This document shows positions 2,736 to 8,633 of a DNA stretch of 8,633 nt, in pieces; position 1 is the stretch's first letter; each line of letters opens with the position of its first letter. The notes below the pieces were generated by a model. The model had not been told where the DNA came from, did not search any database, and was given only the letters and a program-made list of their open reading frames with translations. This DNA comes from Chloroflexota bacterium (GTDB lineage: Bacteria; Chloroflexota; Dehalococcoidia; Dehalococcoidales; UBA2162). The DNA lies in assembly GCA_016193545.1 (NCBI GenBank), contig JACPSA010000108.1:1-8633 (forward strand), read 5' to 3'. A program made the position numbers and the translations under genes.

Positions 2736-5453
2736 ATGACTAGCCGATTCGAGAAATTCTCAGAAAGAGCCCGCCGAGTTCTCACTGCGGCTCAGGAAGA
2801 AGCCCAGCACCTTAACCACGGCTATATTGGCACCGAGCACATTTTGCTGGGCCTGATACGGGAAGAGGAAGGCGTCGCCGCTAAGGTCCTCATTAACCTG
2901 GGTGCCAGCCTGACCAAAGTACGTTCCGCCGTGGAATATATCATCGGGCGCGGCGAGAAAGCCACCAGTGGTGAAATCGGCCTCACTCCCCGGGCGAAAC
3001 GGGTCATTGAACTGGCCATTGATGAAGCCCGTCACCTGGGTCACAGTTATATTGGTACCGAACACCTCCTGCTCGGCCTGCTGCATGAAGGCGAAGGCAT
3101 AGCCGCAGGGGTACTGGAGAGCTTCGGCATCACCCTTGAGCAGGCGCGGACAGAAATAACCCGCATTCCCAGCCAGGGTTTGCCCAGAACCAAGACGGCA
3201 CGCAGCGCCAACCGGACTCCGCTTCTGGACCAACTGGGCATCGACCTGACCGCCGCCGCTCGCGCCGGCAAGCTCGACCCGGTTATCGGCCGGGCAAAAG
3301 AGATTGAACGGGTAACTCAAATCCTCAGCCGCCGCACCAAAAACAATCCGGCCCTCATCGGCGAACCGGGAGTGGGTAAAACGGCCATCGTCGAAGGATT
3401 GGCTCACCGCATTGCCACCAATGACGTCCCCGAGACCTTAGAGGACAAGCGGTTAATCACCCTGGATATGGCCGCCGTGGTCGCCGGCACCAAATACCGC
3501 GGTGAGTTTGAAGAGCGGCTCAAGAAAATAATTGAAGAAATAAAGACCGCCGGTAACTGCATACTCTTTGTTGACGAATTCCACACTATCGTCGGCGCCG
3601 GCGCCGCTGAAGGCGCAGTTGATGCCGCCAGTATCCTCAAACCATCACTGGCCAGAGGCGAGCTGCAGTGCATCGGGGCAACCACCCTTGACGATTACCG
3701 CAAGCATGTCGAGCGGGATGCAGCCCTGGAGCGTCGCTTTCAGCCGGTACTGGTAGAAGAACCTTCCGTCGAAGAAACTCTGGAGATTTTACGTGGCGTG
3801 AAGCAACGCTACGAAGAACACCATAAATTGACCATAAGTGATGAGGCTTTGAAAGCCGCCGCCACTTTAGCCGCCAGATATATACCCGACCGCTTTCTGC
3901 CGGACAAAGCTATCGACCTCGTCGATGAAGCCGCATCCAGAGTCAGAATTAAGCACCGGGTGCTACCTATCACCTTGAAAGAAGCCAAGGTAGTTGAAGA
4001 CACCATACGCAAGGATAAAGAGGCGGCTCTGGCTAACCAGCAGTATGATTATGCGGCTGAGCTGCGTCAGCGGGAGCTTCAGATTGAGGAAAAGACAAAG
4101 GGGCTGGAGCAGCAGTGGCAGACTGCAGTAACCCAGGACAAGCCGGTAGTGACTGCCGAACACATCGCCGAAGTGGTCAGCATGTGGACCAGAATTCCGG
4201 TAGTGCAATTAAGCGGTGACGAGACCACCCGTCTACTACACATGGAGGAAGCCTTACACAAGCGTATTATCGGTCAGGATGAGGCGATAAATACCGTAGC
4301 TAAAGCAGTCAGGCGGGCTCGAGCCGGACTCAAAGACCCCAGACACCCCATCGGCAACTTCATCTTCCTGGGACCGACCGGCGTCGGCAAGACCGAGCTG
4401 GTCAGAGCTCTAGCCGAGTTTATGTTCGGCAGCGAGGATACTCTCATCAGGCTCGATATGTCAGAATATCAGGAGAGACACACCGTGTCCCGGTTAGTCG
4501 GGGCACCGCCAGGCTATATTGGCTATGACGAAGGCGGACAGTTGACCGAGGCAGTGAGGCGCAAGTCATATTGTTGCATACTCCTCGATGAAATTGAAAA
4601 GGCACACCCTGACGTATTTAACATACTGCTGCAGATATTCGATGATGGTCACTTAACTGACTCGAGAGGACGGCGGGTCGATTTCCGCAACAGCATTATC
4701 GTCATGACCAGCAACATCGGCGCCGAGCTTATCAGAAAGGGAACTTCAATCGGTTTTACTTCGCGCAGTAATGAAGTTAAAGCTCAGAAAATGGACTACG
4801 ATAGGATGAAGGACAAGTTACTCGATGAATTGAAGAAGACCTTCCGTCCGGAATTCCTTAACCGCATTGACGGCGTGATTGTATTCCATTCGCTGAACAA
4901 GGAACACATCCGCAAAATAGTCGATTTGATGCTGGCTACCGTAACCAAGCAACTAACCGAAAAAGGAATCAAGCTTGAGGTGACCGATAGCGCCAAAGAT
5001 TTCCTGGGTGAGAAGGGCTACGACGAGGTCTTCGGAGCTCGGCCGCTGCGCCGGGTGATTCAGGATATGGTTGAAGATAAACTCTCTGATTCACTGCTAA
5101 GGGGTGAATTCAGAGACCGTAAGGACGTTTTTGAAGTAAAGGCCAAGCTCAAAGAAGCTCCAAAAGAAACTATATCTGCCGTCACCGAAGCCATCAAGGG
5201 AATCCAGGGGGTACGCAAACTGGAGTTGAAGTCAGACAATTCGCTGATTGTCGAATGCTCCAAGGACCTGAAACCGGAAATAGAAAGAGCAATCGCAGAC
5301 AAGGAAAGTTCTATCGAGGGTGAGATAACAATAGAAACCTATGCTCTAGTCGTAGTAGACCTTCAGGAAAATCAGATTTCTATCGGGTTGCCCGGTGGGA
5401 TTAGTGCCGAACTAGCATCCGTGGGTGCCTCAGACAAAGACGATAAACCGTAG
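2736..5453 (+). CDS. clpC: ATP-dependent Clp unfoldase ClpC, with C-terminal extension
   Basis: A 905-residue Hsp100 unfoldase that should feed substrates to ClpP. Two Clp_N repeats (about 4-70 and 82-145) each contain IGTEH; Glu34 and Glu109 align with the phosphoarginine-binding Glu32 and Glu106 of B. subtilis ClpC. AAA-1: Walker A GEPGVGKT (209-216), Walker B LFVDEF (Asp280, Glu281; Phe where Ile is usual), pore loop KYRG (253-256), RRF near 333. A short middle region with a UVR-like stretch (about 427-462) marks ClpC rather than ClpB. AAA-2: Walker A GPTGVGKT (546-553), pore loop GYIG (593-596), Walker B ILLDEIE (615-621), sensor-2 GAR (767-769). IGF (672-674) is the ClpP-docking tripeptide. 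After about residue 795, where ClpCs normally end within some 30 residues, a further tail of about 105 residues follows. It has a beta-alpha-beta look (GVRKLELKSDNSLIVE, then a helix PEIERAIADK). The start is ATG 2736 with a modest AAGAG site (2724-2728). Confidence 0.96.
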   Translation: MTSRFEKFSERARRVLTAAQEEAQHLNHGYIGTEHILLGLIREEEGVAAKVLINLGASLTKVRSAVEYIIGRGEKATSGEIGLTPRAKRVIELAIDEARHLGHSYIGTEHLLLGLLHEGEGIAAGVLESFGITLEQARTEITRIPSQGLPRTKTARSANRTPLLDQLGIDLTAAARAGKLDPVIGRAKEIERVTQILSRRTKNNPALIGEPGVGKTAIVEGLAHRIATNDVPETLEDKRLITLDMAAVVAGTKYRGEFEERLKKIIEEIKTAGNCILFVDEFHTIVGAGAAEGAVDAASILKPSLARGELQCIGATTLDDYRKHVERDAALERRFQPVLVEEPSVEETLEILRGVKQRYEEHHKLTISDEALKAAATLAARYIPDRFLPDKAIDLVDEAASRVRIKHRVLPITLKEAKVVEDTIRKDKEAALANQQYDYAAELRQRELQIEEKTKGLEQQWQTAVTQDKPVVTAEHIAEVVSMWTRIPVVQLSGDETTRLLHMEEALHKRIIGQDEAINTVAKAVRRARAGLKDPRHPIGNFIFLGPTGVGKTELVRALAEFMFGSEDTLIRLDMSEYQERHTVSRLVGAPPGYIGYDEGGQLTEAVRRKSYCCILLDEIEKAHPDVFNILLQIFDDGHLTDSRGRRVDFRNSIIVMTSNIGAELIRKGTSIGFTSRSNEVKAQKMDYDRMKDKLLDELKKTFRPEFLNRIDGVIVFHSLNKEHIRKIVDLMLATVTKQLTEKGIKLEVTDSAKDFLGEKGYDEVFGARPLRRVIQDMVEDKLSDSLLRGEFRDRKDVFEVKAKLKEAPKETISAVTEAIKGIQGVRKLELKSDNSLIVECSKDLKPEIERAIADKESSIEGEITIETYALVVVDLQENQISIGLPGGISAELASVGASDKDDKP

Positions 5454-5486
5454 ATTACGATGACTAACCAAGCCGGAGAGCCATAG

Positions 5487-5527
5487 AAAGGGCGGGGAAA
5501 CAGATGAATTACCCGCCCTTTTGTTTT
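5487..5527 (+). terminator. Intrinsic terminator of clpC
   Basis: AAAGGGCGGG (5487-5496) pairs perfectly with CCCGCCCTTT (5512-5521) over a 15-nt loop and is followed by TTGTTTT. A strong Rho-independent terminator 33 nt after the clpC stop, separating it from the decarboxylase genes. Confidence 0.9.
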
Positions 5528-5554
5528 GCTAGACTAGCTGGCAGCCACTATTAA
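5526..5554 (+). promoter_or_regulatory. Possible promoter of the sodium-pump genes
   Basis: TTGCTA (5526-5531), a 17-bp spacer and TATTAA (5549-5554). The start would be near 5561, giving a leader of about 19 nt. The -35 overlaps the T tract of the clpC terminator. The -10 matches consensus at 4 of 6 positions, so this is a moderate call. Confidence 0.4.
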
Positions 5555-5579
5555 ATGAGCACACAAAAGGAGTCTAAAA

Positions 5580-5801
5580 TTGGCACAGGAAATTATCGAG
5601 GTCCCGATAACCGGTAAGATTACCACCGTTGAAGTCAAAGTGGGGGACACGGTCCAGGAGGGGGATGTCATCTGCTTCATCGAATCGATGAAGATGGAGA
5701 ACCCGATATTGGCTCCGGTAGCCGGCAAAATTACCCAGCTAAAAGTGGCGGCGGCGCAGATGGTAGAGACCGGCAATCTGATAGCCATCATTGAATACTA
5801 A
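5580..5801 (+). CDS. Biotin carrier protein (biotinyl domain), sodium-pump decarboxylase type
   Basis: A 73-residue free-standing biotinyl domain. It has the hammerhead pattern: strands VPITGKITTVEVKVGDTVQEGD, then CFIESMKMEN with biotinyl-Lys38 flanked by Met37 and Met39, then APVAGKITQLKV and the closing NLIAIIE. A biotin ligase would modify Lys38; the carrier moves a carboxyl group from the carboxyltransferase to the membrane subunit. Many enzymes carry this domain fused to the alpha subunit; here it is a gene of its own, as in methylmalonyl-CoA or glutaconyl-CoA decarboxylases. The start is TTG 5580 with AAAGGAG at 5566-5572, 7 nt away; no in-frame ATG precedes it. The OadG and OadB genes downstream make a sodium-pump role more likely than acetyl-CoA carboxylase. 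Usual linker regions (Ala/Pro-rich N-terminus) are absent. Confidence 0.88.
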   Translation: MAQEIIEVPITGKITTVEVKVGDTVQEGDVICFIESMKMENPILAPVAGKITQLKVAAAQMVETGNLIAIIEY

Positions 5802-5914
5802 CTTAGCCAGGTCGCCGGCTTCCCATCCGTTGCACCCGCTAAATCGATTCGGCGGAGCATTCACCATACCTCTAAAAGCTGAGAATAAATAAAGGGACAC
5901 CCAGGAGGCAATAC

Positions 5915-6061
5915 TTGGACTGGGGCTTTGGTCTGACCATGATGGTCATAGGAATGACAGTCACCCTGCTTACCCTTTATTTATTGGGTTGGGTCATTCG
6001 CCTGCTGATTAAACTATTCCCTTTCCGTAAAGAAGAGGAGACCAAAACCAGACCCGGGTGA
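5915..6061 (+). CDS. oadG: OadG-family small membrane subunit of a decarboxylase sodium pump
   Basis: A 48-residue protein: MDWGFGLTMMVIGMTVTLLT, then LYLLGWVIRLLIKLFPFRKE and a charged tail ETKTRPG. The pattern 'G-L-T-…-G-M-…-L' in one membrane helix (about 5-32) followed by a basic/acidic tail fits the gamma chain (OadG) of oxaloacetate decarboxylase-type pumps, which anchors the complex at the membrane. It is shorter than most gammas, which usually have a longer Pro/Ala-rich tail with zinc ligands; no such tail is present. The start is TTG 5915 with a consensus AGGAGG at 5903-5908, 6 nt away. The stop is 30 nt before oadB. The position between the biotin carrier and the beta subunit supports the call. 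The 113 nt between the biotin carrier and this gene show no clear signal. Confidence 0.78.
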   Translation: MDWGFGLTMMVIGMTVTLLTLYLLGWVIRLLIKLFPFRKEEETKTRPG

Positions 6062-6091
6062 GACTTCAAGATGTAGACAGGGGGACTTTCC

Positions 6092-7246
6092 ATGGAAGTC
6101 TGGCTGTCAGCACTTAATAGCCTGGCACAAGGTTTCAGCAACCTTAGCTGGCAAAATGCTATCATGATTGGGCTGGGCTCCGTTCTTCTCTACCTGGCCA
6201 TTAGTCGAAACATTGAGCCGCTACTACTGATACCCATTGGCTTTGGCGTTATTCTAGGCAATCTTCCTTTAAGCGGTTTATCAGCCCGCGATGAAGGCGG
6301 GGTTATTAATCTGCTCTATATATCCGGTATTCTGACCGAGCTATTCCCGGTCCTCCTTTTCCTGGGTCTTGGCGCCATGATTGATTTTGGCCCTATGTTG
6401 GCTAACCCTATCGTCCTTATCTTTGGCGCCGCCGGACAGTTTGGCATATTTCTGACCCTCTTTTTAGCCCTGGCTCTTGGATTTGCCAGGCAGGAGGCAG
6501 TTTCCATCGCCATCATCGGTGCCATGGATGGTCCCACCGCTATCTATGTCACCTCTAAATTTGCTCCTCATTTGCTACCGGCAGTATCAATCGCCGCTTA
6601 CTCCTATATGTCTCTGGTACCGATTCTCCAGCCCCCCATCATGAGAGCCTTAACCAGTAAAACAGAGCGCGCCACGCTGATGGCACCAGGCGAAAAAAAG
6701 GTCTCCCGGAGAGTTAAGATTCTTTTCCCGGTAGTAGCCGGCATAATCACGATACTTATTGCGCCCACGGGGGCGCCGTTAATGGGTATGCTGATGCTGG
6801 GGAACTTTCTTAAGGAGTCCGGTGTCGTCGCCAGGCTGGCAGATGTTTCGCAGGGGGCGCTGGTTAACGTAGTAACCCTCTTCCTCGGGCTTTGCATCGG
6901 TGCCTCAATGCTCGGTGGCGATTTCCTGCGCTGGCAGACAATACTGGTGTTTATGCTGGGACTGATTGCCATTTCTCTTGACACTGTAGCCGGAGTCCTG
7001 CTGGGCAAACTAATGCGGGTAATAACAAAGGGTAAAATAAATCCCTTAATCGGCGCGGCCGGTACCTCAGCTTTCCCGATGTCCGCCAGAGTGGTACAAA
7101 AAGAAGGGCAAAAGGCAAATCCGAAAAGCTTCTTGCTGTGGCATGCCATCGGAGCTAATACCGGTGGGCAGGTGGGTTCGGTAATGGCCGCCGCCATAAT
7201 GCTGGCGATTATGACCGGTATGGGAATCGGTCCACTCTCACGGTAG
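6092..7246 (+). CDS. oadB: Sodium-pumping decarboxylase beta subunit (OadB/MmdB/GcdB family)
   Basis: A 384-residue polytopic membrane protein that decarboxylates carboxybiotin and exports Na+. Signature segments: LFPVLLFLGLGAMIDFGPML (86-103), IIGAMDGPTAIYVTS (141-155), YSYMSLVPILQPPIM (170-184) and INPLIGAAGTSAFPMSARVV (316-335), then GANTGGQVGSVMAAA. Residues known to matter in Klebsiella OadB (Asp203, Tyr229, Asn373, Gly377, Ser382, Arg389) correspond to Asp146, Tyr172, Asn317, Gly321, Ser326 and Arg333 with matching spacing, so the pump looks functional. Length is normal for the family, with about nine to eleven hydrophobic segments and a lead helix at 1-40. The start is ATG 6092 with GGGGGA at 6080-6085. 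Which acid it serves (oxaloacetate, methylmalonyl-CoA, glutaconyl-CoA or malonate) depends on a carboxyltransferase not seen here. Convergent with the next gene, 24 bp apart; no clear terminator lies between them. Confidence 0.94.
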   Translation: MEVWLSALNSLAQGFSNLSWQNAIMIGLGSVLLYLAISRNIEPLLLIPIGFGVILGNLPLSGLSARDEGGVINLLYISGILTELFPVLLFLGLGAMIDFGPMLANPIVLIFGAAGQFGIFLTLFLALALGFARQEAVSIAIIGAMDGPTAIYVTSKFAPHLLPAVSIAAYSYMSLVPILQPPIMRALTSKTERATLMAPGEKKVSRRVKILFPVVAGIITILIAPTGAPLMGMLMLGNFLKESGVVARLADVSQGALVNVVTLFLGLCIGASMLGGDFLRWQTILVFMLGLIAISLDTVAGVLLGKLMRVITKGKINPLIGAAGTSAFPMSARVVQKEGQKANPKSFLLWHAIGANTGGQVGSVMAAAIMLAIMTGMGIGPLSR

Positions 7247-7270
7247 ATTAGCCCACGGAGAAGCCAGGCC

Positions 7271-8224
7271 TCACTTTTCCTTCGGAGGGGACTCCAGAAC
7301 CGGTGCTTCGGCTGTCTCCTTCTTGGGCAGCAGAATAGAAGCCAATACAGACGCCCCTATTAGACCCACTACCACCAATAAGGAAACTGCCACCGGTATA
7401 TGGTAAAGGTCAACGATTAGCAATTTGATGCCTATAAAAGCCAGGACGATAGACAGGCCATAGACAAGGTAACGAAACAGGTAAAAAAGCCCGGCGAGTG
7501 CAAAGAAAAGCGCCCGTAACCCTAGAATGGCGAATATGTTGGATGTGTAAACAATGAAAGGGTCGAGGGTAACGCCAAATACCGCCGGCACTGAATCCAC
7601 CGCAAACATTATGTCCATAGCCTCGATAGCCACCAGGGTAATAAAGAGGGGCGTAGCGTATCTTAATCCGTCTATTTTCTTAAAAAACTTGACACCATCA
7701 TACTGGGAGTCGACACGTATGAATCTCCGGGCGAGTCGGACCACCGGGTTCTCCTCCGGGTTGACCTCTTTTTCCTTTTGCGCTATCAGCTTATAAGCCG
7801 TATAGAGCAGAACCACCCCCAAGACATAGAGAAGAAAATGGAATCTCTCAACTAAAGCAATGCCGGCAAAAATGAAAATTCCCCGGAAGATGATGGCACC
7901 GAGAATACCCCATAGCAAGACCTTCCGCTGCGCCTCCCGAGGCACCGCAAAATAAGTAAAAAGCGCCAGAAAGACAAACATGTTGTCGATACTGAGAGAA
8001 TACTCAACCAGATAAGCGGTAAGAAATTCGAGCCCCTTCCCCTGTCCCTCAACAACCCAGACAAGAATAAAGAAGCCCATGGCTAAGGAGACCCAGAAGG
8101 CAACCAGCTTAAGAGCTTCATTGACCGGAATAACATGGGCTTTGCGCTGGAAGACAAATAAATCAAGAAGAAGTCCCACCACGAAAACAGCGATGAAGAC
8201 TATCCAGAGAAAATCCTGCACCAT
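7271..8224 (-). CDS. TerC/Alx-family integral membrane protein (probable metal exporter)
   Basis: A 317-residue protein of the TerC family, with about nine membrane segments (near 4-25, 38-59, 67-93, 103-123, 128-147, 191-217, 226-250, 252-272, 276-299). Key motifs: EYSLSIDNMFVFLALFTYF (74-92) with acidic pair Asp80-Asn81, and AIEAMDIMFAVDSVPAVFG (199-217) with Glu201, Asp204 and Asp210, the conserved intramembrane acidic residues thought to bind Mn2+ or Ca2+. The length and the VDSQYDG loop (171-177) match the Alx/YkoY-like branch, which is tied to Mn2+ export or metal supply to exported enzymes, rather than proven tellurite resistance. The start (8222-8224) has AGAGGGTGAG upstream on the minus strand. 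The C-terminal tail is charged and Pro-rich. It is expressed from its own promoter, divergent to the UspA gene. Confidence 0.92.
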   Translation of the reverse strand: MVQDFLWIVFIAVFVVGLLLDLFVFQRKAHVIPVNEALKLVAFWVSLAMGFFILVWVVEGQGKGLEFLTAYLVEYSLSIDNMFVFLALFTYFAVPREAQRKVLLWGILGAIIFRGIFIFAGIALVERFHFLLYVLGVVLLYTAYKLIAQKEKEVNPEENPVVRLARRFIRVDSQYDGVKFFKKIDGLRYATPLFITLVAIEAMDIMFAVDSVPAVFGVTLDPFIVYTSNIFAILGLRALFFALAGLFYLFRYLVYGLSIVLAFIGIKLLIVDLYHIPVAVSLLVVVGLIGASVLASILLPKKETAEAPVLESPPKEK

Positions 8225-8249
8225 GCAATCTCACCCTCTTTTAATAAAT

Positions 8250-8315
8250 AAAAACTACCAGGCGCTCTTATCACTAATCATCTGCAATTATCGAACAGCT
8301 AGAAAAGCTACCAGG
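8250..8315 (-). repeat. Direct 13-bp repeat in the terC leader
   Basis: AAAAACTACCAGG (8250-8262) and AAAAGCTACCAGG (8303-8315) differ at one base and lie 53 bp apart. On the minus strand they read CCTGGTAGYTTTT; one sits at the predicted start and the other shortly before the ribosome site. The predicted leader is about 90 nt. I could not see the conserved yybP-ykoY manganese riboswitch elements in it. Confidence 0.4.
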
Positions 8316-8320
8316 TGAAA

Positions 8321-8349
8321 AGTATAACAATTCCACTCAGGGAAGACAA
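8321..8349 (-). promoter_or_regulatory. Promoter of the TerC-family gene
   Basis: On the minus strand TTGTCT (8344-8349) and TATACT (8321-8326) are 17 bp apart. TGT precedes the -10, giving an extended -10 as well. The start would be near 8314. Confidence 0.65.
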
Positions 8350-8361
8350 TAGCAGCCGATG

Positions 8362-8375
8362 TTGATTTTGCTCAA
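8362..8375. promoter_or_regulatory. FNR/CRP-like half-palindrome
   Basis: TTGAT-TTTG-CTCAA matches the FNR consensus TTGAT-N4-ATCAA at 9 of 10 positions. It lies between the two divergent promoters, centred about 54 bp upstream of the terC start and about 35 bp upstream of the weak uspA start. It is a single site and could be chance. Confidence 0.25.
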
Positions 8376-8397
8376 TGATAACATAGTGTAGTAAGAT
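8368..8397 (+). promoter_or_regulatory. Possible promoter of the UspA-family gene
   Basis: TTGCTC (8368-8373), an 18-bp spacer and TAAGAT (8392-8397). The start would be near 8404 and the leader about 47 nt. Matches are moderate. Confidence 0.35.
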
Positions 8398-8450
8398 ATT
8401 CGTGAAATGAGAGACGGGAATAGTAATATCGAAGAGAGAAAGGGGAAAGG

Positions 8451-8633
8451 GTGTACAAGAAGATTCTGGTTCCACTAGATGGCTCAGAGTTAGCGGAATG
8501 TGTGATTCCCCATATCGAAACTCTGCTTAAAGGAGTTGCCTCTCCCAAGGTAATGCTCGTGCGCGCCGTTGAGCCGATTTCAGTACCCAAGGGCAGAGAA
8601 GCCGCCAAAATCATTTCCATAGAACAACTGAAA
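8451..8633 (+). CDS. Universal stress protein (UspA family), 5' part
   Basis: The first 61 codons of a gene cut off by the window edge. It opens MYKKILVPLDGSELAECVIP, the hallmark start of UspA domains: beta strand, then Asp10 and Gly-Ser of the nucleotide-facing loop, then helix 1. The second strand follows at KVMLVRAVEP. UspA proteins are small cytoplasmic alpha/beta proteins induced by starvation and stress; whether this one binds ATP depends on the C-terminal G-2X-G-9X-G motif, which is out of view. The start is GTG 8451 after an AAGGGGAAAGG ribosome site. Divergent from the TerC-family gene, with 226 bp shared. Confidence 0.92.
   Translation, partial: MYKKILVPLDGSELAECVIPHIETLLKGVASPKVMLVRAVEPISVPKGREAAKIISIEQLK

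Noticed and set aside
2760..3407. Minus-strand open frame of 215 codons inside clpC
   Set aside because: It is a shadow of a strongly coding plus-strand gene; its periodic repeats only mirror the two Clp_N repeats.
2736..5453. ClpB disaggregase
   Set aside because: The middle region is short and UVR-like, and a ClpP-docking IGF tripeptide is present, both of which fit ClpC.
6604..7197. Minus-strand open frame of 197 codons inside oadB
   Set aside because: It is antisense to a well-conserved membrane protein, Pro/Ser/Thr-rich, and has no motif.
8225..8320. yybP-ykoY manganese riboswitch before the TerC-family gene
   Set aside because: The expected conserved GGGGAGUAG-like and loop elements were not found by eye on the minus strand.

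Overview
The window looks like a chromosomal piece of an anaerobic or facultative bacterium, most likely a Chloroflexota/Dehalococcoidia-type lineage. This rests on three things: a lone 5S rRNA gene placed just before clpC, a compact decarboxylase sodium-pump set, and intergenic families of GC-rich hairpin repeats of the 'cttcgct-cgctcg-atgac' and 'ggggg-attaa-ggggg' kinds that I associate with such genomes. The assignment is an inference; no 16S or 23S gene is present to test it.

Positions 1-1800 are accessory. A hicBA toxin-antitoxin pair (266-698) and a decayed, unrecognised reading frame (976-1358) sit between three copies of one interspersed repeat family (1-175, 727-961, 1388-1683), all in the same orientation. 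Each copy begins with an AGAGGGG/CCCCTCT hairpin and a T-rich tract, so it may also act as a transcription terminator. Two copies carry nested insertions. A 21-nt piece splits a hairpin arm at 60-80. A 166-bp inverted-repeat, MITE-like element lies at 1493-1658, flanked by a 10-bp duplication; copy 1 serves as the empty site for it.

Positions 1737-2610 hold a small VOC (glyoxalase-fold) protein gene with its own promoter, a relic of the same repeats including a second copy of the MITE end, and an orphan 5S rRNA gene with an extended -10 promoter.

Positions 2665-5527 hold clpC, with a good sigma-70 type promoter overlapped by a dyad, a full two-AAA+ ClpC body, an unusual C-terminal extension of roughly 105 residues, and a strong intrinsic terminator. 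Positions 5526-7246 form a likely operon for a biotin-dependent sodium-pump decarboxylase: a free biotin carrier protein, a 48-residue OadG-type subunit, and the OadB-type membrane subunit with the known functional residues present. The carboxyltransferase subunit is not in the window. Convergent to this is a TerC/Alx-family membrane protein on the minus strand (7271-8224). It shares a 226-bp divergent control region with a UspA-family stress gene that runs off the right edge (8451 onward). The left part is thus a repeat- and TA-bearing accessory block, and the right part is conserved housekeeping, proteostasis, energy and metal/stress genes.
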